DNA of 36,689 nt from Desulfocapsaceae bacterium (lineage in GTDB: Bacteria > Desulfobacterota > Desulfobulbia > Desulfobulbales > Desulfocapsaceae): contig JARLHL010000065.1 in the NCBI GenBank assembly GCA_031292275.1, positions 1 to 36,689 on the forward strand. Direction: 5' to 3'. Each line of letters opens with the position of its first letter. The first letter of the stretch is position 1. The notes under the pieces were generated by a model. That model saw only the letters and a program-made list of their open reading frames with translations. It had not been told where the DNA came from and did not search any database. Below, one piece after another: positions 33,282-36,689 of this stretch. Position numbers and translations under genes: made by a program.

Positions 33282-34703
33282 TCAGGGCTCGATGATGATG
33301 GTCGGGAAGAGGCCCTTCTTCATGCCCTCCGGATAGGGTTGGATCGTATTGAAGGAGATATACTGATTCTTCTGGGCATGGCCCTTCTGGTCGCTGCCGT
33401 TGAAGAAGGCGCCGTTGGCCTGGAGGATATGTTCGATCCTGTCTCTGAAGGTCAAGATAAATTCCGCTCCGCTTCCCTCAAAGAAGAGGCCGCCGATGGC
33501 GGTGTGCGAATTGATCGCTTCGAATTTTTCGATGGAAAGACTGTTGGTGTCCAGGTCTTTGGGGGTCTTGATCATGCCCCAGACCAAATGGCCGGCGGGG
33601 ATGGTCAGCGGTTCCCTGGAATCAATAATGGTATGGGGCATGATGATGCTGTCTGCACCGATTTGCAGTCTGGCATCGGGTCTGCCGCGGAGAAAGCTGT
33701 TGAAGCCTACAAACACATGCCTGCCAAGATCTGCTTCGCAGATTTTAGTCCCATGGGCGGTGACGTTGCAGCCTTCGAGCCGTGAATTTATGATAAAACA
33801 GTTTTCCTGGGCATTGGATCCCTTGCCCAGCCAGGAATTCTGGATGAAGGCCCGCTGCGCGACCAGAACGTTTTCACCGATATGGGTCTGCCCTTTGGTT
33901 ACCGCGAAGCGGTCCAGAGAGGCATTGTTGGGTACCGGAATGGCGTGCTCCATATTGACCATGTCAAAGATGCGCTGGAAGGCCTCCTTCCGGTCCTCAA
34001 TGAAGTCCATGAAGAGTCCCTGAGGCGGGGATCCTGCAGTAAAATATATGTAATCCTGCATCTTTTCCTTCTGGTGCTGATAGAAGAAATTGAACTTGCC
34101 GGGATTTCTGACCCAGATGGTCCCCGGTTCAATGTTGAGGTGGCTGATTTCTCCCGCCTGAACGTAGCTGAAGTTCCCGATCACGCAGTCGCGGATGGTG
34201 GTCAGATCAACGGTCGCAAATGCCCCGAGAAAACAGCCATTGGATGGTGAACCGTGTATATTGGCATAGTTCATCGAGATGGTATCGGTGATGAAAAATT
34301 TTTCCAGTGTTTCGGGATCATGAGAATAGTTGTGAACCAGAGTCTTGATGAGGAGGCTGTCCTGGATGTCGATTTCCTCGTCTTCGCTGACAGGAATTGC
34401 ATAGTCCTGATAGAGGAAAAGGCTGCCCTGCTTTTTCAGCTCGTCGCCCCTGATGTCGCTCTTGTAGAGCAGCGAATTGACTACCTTGCATCTGCCGAGG
34501 AAATAGCTGCCTGCCAGGTTCGAGTTTCTAAACTGAAAATTCAGGGGATGATGGGGGGAAATTCCGTAAAACGCATAGAACTTGACCATCTGCACAAAGG
34601 GGATGATTTTCTGGGCATAGGGGTTCACGTCGAATTCGAGTTCGCGCAGGTTGATATTGACCCGCTGAATGATCCGGTCATACAATTTCTCTATTTCTCT
34701 CAT
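33282..34703 (-). CDS. Left-handed beta-helix (hexapeptide repeat) protein
   Basis: A 473-residue protein of unknown role. Two stretches have the loose hexapeptide periodicity of left-handed beta-helices: about 155-205 (CFLGAFATVDLTTIRDCVIG) and about 280-380 (HIGENVLVAQRAFIQNSWLG, then ADLGRHVFVGFNSFLRGRPD). Such folds occur in acyl- and sugar-nucleotide transferases, but I see no specific catalytic signature; it may be a scaffold or an unusual transferase. No signal peptide or TM segment. GGAGAAGG precedes the start, and the start overlaps the CBS-protein stop as ATGA, so the pair is coupled. Its product may therefore respond to whatever the CBS domains bind. Confidence 0.7.
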   Translation of the reverse strand: MREIEKLYDRIIQRVNINLRELEFDVNPYAQKIIPFVQMVKFYAFYGISPHHPLNFQFRNSNLAGSYFLGRCKVVNSLLYKSDIRGDELKKQGSLFLYQDYAIPVSEDEEIDIQDSLLIKTLVHNYSHDPETLEKFFITDTISMNYANIHGSPSNGCFLGAFATVDLTTIRDCVIGNFSYVQAGEISHLNIEPGTIWVRNPGKFNFFYQHQKEKMQDYIYFTAGSPPQGLFMDFIEDRKEAFQRIFDMVNMEHAIPVPNNASLDRFAVTKGQTHIGENVLVAQRAFIQNSWLGKGSNAQENCFIINSRLEGCNVTAHGTKICEADLGRHVFVGFNSFLRGRPDARLQIGADSIIMPHTIIDSREPLTIPAGHLVWGMIKTPKDLDTNSLSIEKFEAINSHTAIGGLFFEGSGAEFILTFRDRIEHILQANGAFFNGSDQKGHAQKNQYISFNTIQPYPEGMKKGLFPTIIIEP

Positions 34704-35344
34704 ATTGCCTTCTCCTCGGAAACTGCTTCTTTCATGGTGTTGAGAACGGCGGAAAATACGTCGGATAAGCGCAGAACCCCTATAAATCGGTCTTCCCGTG
34801 TCACCAGCAGAGAGAGTCTGTTTTTCATGAACATCATATGTGCTGCCGTATCCAGGGACGTATTTTCATCGACGAATTCATTTTCGGCAATGGTCTTCAT
34901 GAAGTCTTCCACCTTCATGTTCAAGGTTCCCGGCTGGGCGTAAAATTCCTCAAGTGACGACTTGTGGGTCTGGTATTCTTCAGGATACAGGTGGATCAAT
35001 GCCGACAGCATCAATCCGCTTTCAAGCGAAGTCTTCTGCATCCGGTACTGTTCCCGCATCGTGGATATAAAATTGGAACTGAAGCCGAATTTACCCATTT
35101 CATCAAGCTTGTCTGTGAATTTATCTCTGGGAGCCAGCGCCCTGAGAATATCAAGTTGACTGAGTTTGCCCAGTACCTTTCCATCCTTTCCCATGACCAG
35201 AACCATCCAGTGCGAGTAGAAGGCGCCACCATGCTCGATTTTGGTGTTTTCCAGCGCCAAAACAGCTTCAAAAAGCGTGGAGCCCTCGGGGATTGTCGCG
35301 TATTCCGAGAAGGGCATCATGAGATCCTTGGCAGTATAATTCAT
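34700..35344 (-). CDS. Two-CBS-domain protein
   Basis: A 214-residue cytoplasmic protein with two CBS motifs: residues 4-70 (TAKDLMMPFSEYATIPEGST, then VLVMGKDGKVLGKLSQLDIL) and 145-205 (KVEDFMKTIAENEFVDENTS, then LLVTREDRFIGVLRLSDVF). A helical insert lies between. CBS pairs usually bind adenine nucleotides and gauge energy state. The start at 35344 is chosen over the ATG at 35395 because the CBS domain begins right there and GAGG lies 10 nt upstream. It overlaps the beta-helix gene by 4 nt. A sigma-54-like promoter lies about 80 bp upstream. Confidence 0.82.
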   Translation of the reverse strand: MNYTAKDLMMPFSEYATIPEGSTLFEAVLALENTKIEHGGAFYSHWMVLVMGKDGKVLGKLSQLDILRALAPRDKFTDKLDEMGKFGFSSNFISTMREQYRMQKTSLESGLMLSALIHLYPEEYQTHKSSLEEFYAQPGTLNMKVEDFMKTIAENEFVDENTSLDTAAHMMFMKNRLSLLVTREDRFIGVLRLSDVFSAVLNTMKEAVSEEKAI

Positions 35345-35423
35345 AACAGAGCCTCTGGGGGAATATGGGTATTTTTCGGCTGTCGCCGCAAACATATCTT
35401 GTGGTTAGTCCATCAAAAGCGTA

Positions 35424-35439
35424 TGCAATATTGATGCCT
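35424..35439 (-). promoter_or_regulatory. Sigma-54-like promoter of the CBS/beta-helix operon
   Basis: On the minus strand AGGCATCAATATTGCA has GG and GC at the exact -24/-12 spacing, with GGCA and TTGCA boxes, as in the lldP promoter. The predicted start is near 35413, giving a leader of about 69 nt. Confidence 0.65.
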
Positions 35440-35694
35440 AAATGTGGAGCTTGAGCTTGCCTGAGGGATGATTACACTTTGGAAAAACGCGCCAGTCCGG
35501 CTTCGGGACTCCCGTTCCCCTTTTTCTTCTGCATGAGGGTCTTTTCTTGAAATATCCAGGTTGCAGCCCGGGTACTTTCCCCCAGGAGAATGTCCGGTCC
35601 AGAAAGCCTCCTGAACCGGAATTGCAGATCTTTGATGCCTGACTGAATGGTATAGCTCCAGAATTTCCGATTTACTGTATGAAGAGGAAAGGCG

Positions 35695-35720
35695 CAACCA
35701 GAATAATTCAACCAGAATAA
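35695..35720. repeat. Tandem 14-bp direct repeat after merR
   Basis: CAACCAGAATAA occurs twice (35695-35706 and 35709-35720), separated by TT, directly after the MerR-gene stop codon. Possible slippage duplication or protein-binding site. Confidence 0.6.
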
Positions 35721-36110
35721 CTATTTTTTGTTCAGGATATCCATGATCCGAAGCCGGTAATCGACGATTTCGTGGCGCAGGGACGACAGATTGGCAATTT
35801 TTTCGTCGACTTTGGAAATGTGCAGATCTAGAATCTCGATGAGCTTCGGGGTGATGGTGTCGAAGTCCTGTTTGTGGATGTCGAAATGTTCAGCGAGTTC
35901 CTGCATTTCATTAAGGGATATTCCGAGCTCTTTAAGCTTGAGAATAAACTTCAGACGCAGGATGTCATCCTTGTTGAAGGTCCGGGTGCCGCCGCCGAGC
36001 CGTTCCGGAGGCCCCATGAGACCGATTTCTTCGTAGTAGCGGATGGTTCGCGTTGTGATTCCGAGTCGTTTTGCCAGTTCACCTATCTGTACATTTTTTT
36101 TGTCGTTCAT
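35721..36110 (-). CDS. MerR-family transcriptional regulator
   Basis: A 129-residue regulator. Residues 7-75 are the MerR winged helix (IGELAKRLGITTRTIRYYEEIGL, then TRTFNKDDILRLKFILKLKELGISL), followed by a dimerising coiled coil. There are no conserved cysteines for metal sensing. It resembles MerR regulators of fatty-acid and branched-chain amino-acid degradation genes (LiuR-like), consistent with a divergent etfB gene. The likely binding sites are the two TTTACGTAA-containing copies in the intergenic region. The ribosome site is weak (GGGCGA). Confidence 0.85.
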   Translation of the reverse strand: MNDKKNVQIGELAKRLGITTRTIRYYEEIGLMGPPERLGGGTRTFNKDDILRLKFILKLKELGISLNEMQELAEHFDIHKQDFDTITPKLIEILDLHISKVDEKIANLSSLRHEIVDYRLRIMDILNKK

Positions 36111-36255
36111 GTTTCGCCCATATTTATGATGTCAGGAGTTAGGCCCGAGGGGGGGCGGTGCCGATGCCCCGCCTGCTGCGGCATCAGGGGTGTTGCAACC
36201 TGTCGCCTTCAGCCAGGATAGGGCTGATGGGCCGCCTCCCGAAGTTCGTTCATTT

Positions 36256-36267
36256 ACCTTTACGTAA
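36256..36267. promoter_or_regulatory. Candidate MerR operator, copy 1
   Basis: ACCTTTACGTAA, containing the perfect palindrome TTACGTAA, about 150 bp upstream of the MerR start and identical to a second copy 132 bp away. Confidence 0.55.
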
Positions 36268-36387
36268 TATACTGTGAATGATAGCATTGCTGTCTCCGGC
36301 CGTCAATGTAAAAACATTAATGTCGTAAAAACAACAACATTTGCTGGTCATGTCTGGTTCTTTCCTCCCTGGGGTATATTTTACTTG

Positions 36388-36399
36388 ACCTTTACGTAA
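36388..36399. promoter_or_regulatory. Candidate MerR operator, copy 2
   Basis: ACCTTTACGTAA again, here beginning inside a TTGACC -35-like hexamer (36385-36390) and followed by AT-rich sequence that could hold a -10 element with the long spacer usual for MerR-activated promoters. About 200 bp upstream of etfB. Confidence 0.55.
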
Positions 36400-36455
36400 G
36401 AGATATGATTTTATGTCACCGGGCTTTTTACCCTCGTGCACTTGGGGAGCAGACC

Positions 36456-36471
36456 TGGAGGGGAGATTGCG
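36456..36471 (+). promoter_or_regulatory. Weak sigma-54-like site before etfB
   Basis: TGGAGGGGAGATTGCG has GG (36457-36458) and GC (36469-36470) correctly spaced with a TTGC box but a poor -24 box. It may be chance in this G-rich leader. Confidence 0.25.
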
Positions 36472-36596
36472 AGCGCGTGATAGAGCGGAGGTTCTGGCGG
36501 AGCGTCTGGAGGTCTGAGCAGTCCGAGCCCCTGAGTGCGGGTTGTCTCAAGGGGGATGAATGATAAAGATCTAACCACCAATTAAGGAGGAAGATA

Positions 36597-36689
36597 ATGA
36601 ATATACTGGTGTGTATCAAGCAGGTTCCGGATATGGAATCGAAATTCAAGGTTGACGGCGCGGGCCGCTGGTATGACGGCGCGGACCTG
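36597..36689 (+). CDS. etfB: Electron transfer flavoprotein beta subunit (partial, 3' end missing)
   Basis: Only the first 31 codons are in the window. MNILVCIKQVPDMESKF is the characteristic N-terminus of EtfB/FixA, which binds AMP or FAD and carries electrons between acyl-CoA or lactate-type dehydrogenases and the respiratory chain. A strong site AAGGAGGAAG precedes the ATG. It is divergent from the MerR regulator, and the alpha subunit and a dehydrogenase probably follow outside the window. Confidence 0.88.
   Translation, partial: MNILVCIKQVPDMESKFKVDGAGRWYDGADL

Larger units (their letters stand above)
35345..35720. other. Intergenic region upstream of the CBS gene
   Basis: A 376-bp region. 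It holds the sigma-54-like site (35424-35439), an inverted repeat TCCGGT/ACCGGA (35593-35598, 35615-35620), a small hairpin near 35491-35508 followed by CCCCTTTTT on the plus strand, and a tandem repeat at its right end. The short open frames on the minus strand have no family features and no ribosome sites. Confidence 0.5.
36111..36596. other. Divergent merR-etfB control region
   Basis: A 486-bp region. It holds two copies of ACCTTTACGTAA and a weak sigma-54-like site at 36456-36471. The last 180 bp are GC-rich and purine-rich, with repeated GGAG and GCGGAG elements, and form the etfB leader. The short minus-strand frames here have no family features. Confidence 0.5.

Noticed and set aside
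35413-35711. Short minus-strand open frames upstream of the CBS gene
   Set aside because: They overlap the sigma-54-like site, lack ribosome sites and show no protein-like features.
36404-36409. TATGAT as -10 element paired with TTGACC at 36385
   Set aside because: The spacer would be only 13 bp, too short for sigma-70; a MerR-type promoter would need about 19 bp.
1-36689. CRISPR arrays, insertion sequences, prophage or transposase genes
   Set aside because: None seen on either strand; repeats found are short and local.

Overview
The window looks like the chromosome of an anaerobic, probably sulfate-reducing or sulfur-cycling Desulfobacterota bacterium (Desulfobulbales-like). This is inferred from the gene content: a lactate permease with a LutC/fused LutB-LutA lactate oxidase beside a sigma-54 two-component pair, ADP-forming acetyl-CoA synthetase, TauE/SafE exporter, PEP-synthase-like proteins with orphan receiver proteins, bacteriohemerythrin and ETF. 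Most of the DNA is moderately GC-rich. There are no phage genes, transposases or CRISPR arrays.

Layout. 1-320: tRNA-Pro(UGG) and tRNA-Asn(GUU) on the minus strand with a terminator between them; the outermost ~118 bp are only about 25% GC. 485-3552 (minus): a YdfG-type short-chain dehydrogenase and an acyltransferase/alpha-beta-hydrolase fusion. 3894-5875 (plus): archaeal-type ornithine cyclodeaminase and arginase, translationally coupled, predicting arginine to ornithine to proline catabolism. 5910-6611 (minus): FadR/LldR-like GntR regulator. 6973-11083: hybrid sensor kinase and NtrC-type (GAFTGA) response regulator. 11564-16191: lactate permease, LutC and fused LutB/LutA. 16474-20513: ADP-forming acyl-CoA synthetase and a CoA-transferase/GNAT fusion. 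Together 6973-20513 forms a lactate-to-acetate module: lactate uptake, oxidation to pyruvate, and ATP from acetyl-CoA. Pyruvate oxidation itself is not encoded here. Good sigma-54 (-24/-12) promoters precede both lldP and the acyl-CoA synthetase gene, each with a leader of about 210 nt.

20913-22683: a DUF2156 protein and a hemerythrin-PilZ fusion. 23309-33227: the least explained part. It holds a Cache-type histidine kinase, a stand-alone receiver, a TauE/SafE exporter, an unknown two-TM protein, and two paralogous PEP-synthase-like proteins flanking a second stand-alone receiver. The two big paralogues keep the ATP-grasp and phospho-histidine domains of dikinases but replace the PEP/pyruvate TIM barrel with an unfamiliar ~270-residue domain, so they may phosphorylate something other than pyruvate. 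Convergent to them is a CBS-domain/left-handed-beta-helix gene pair (34700-35344 and 33282-34703) with its own sigma-54-like promoter.

35721-36689: a MerR regulator (minus) divergent from the start of an etfB gene (plus, cut by the window end). Their intergenic region carries two copies of a TTTACGTAA-centred motif.

The recurring theme is sigma-54 control: GGCA-N8-TTGC sites occur before three operons and weaker GG/GC-spaced sites before three more, with one sigma-54 activator encoded in the window. All functions are read from sequence motifs; no database search was run.
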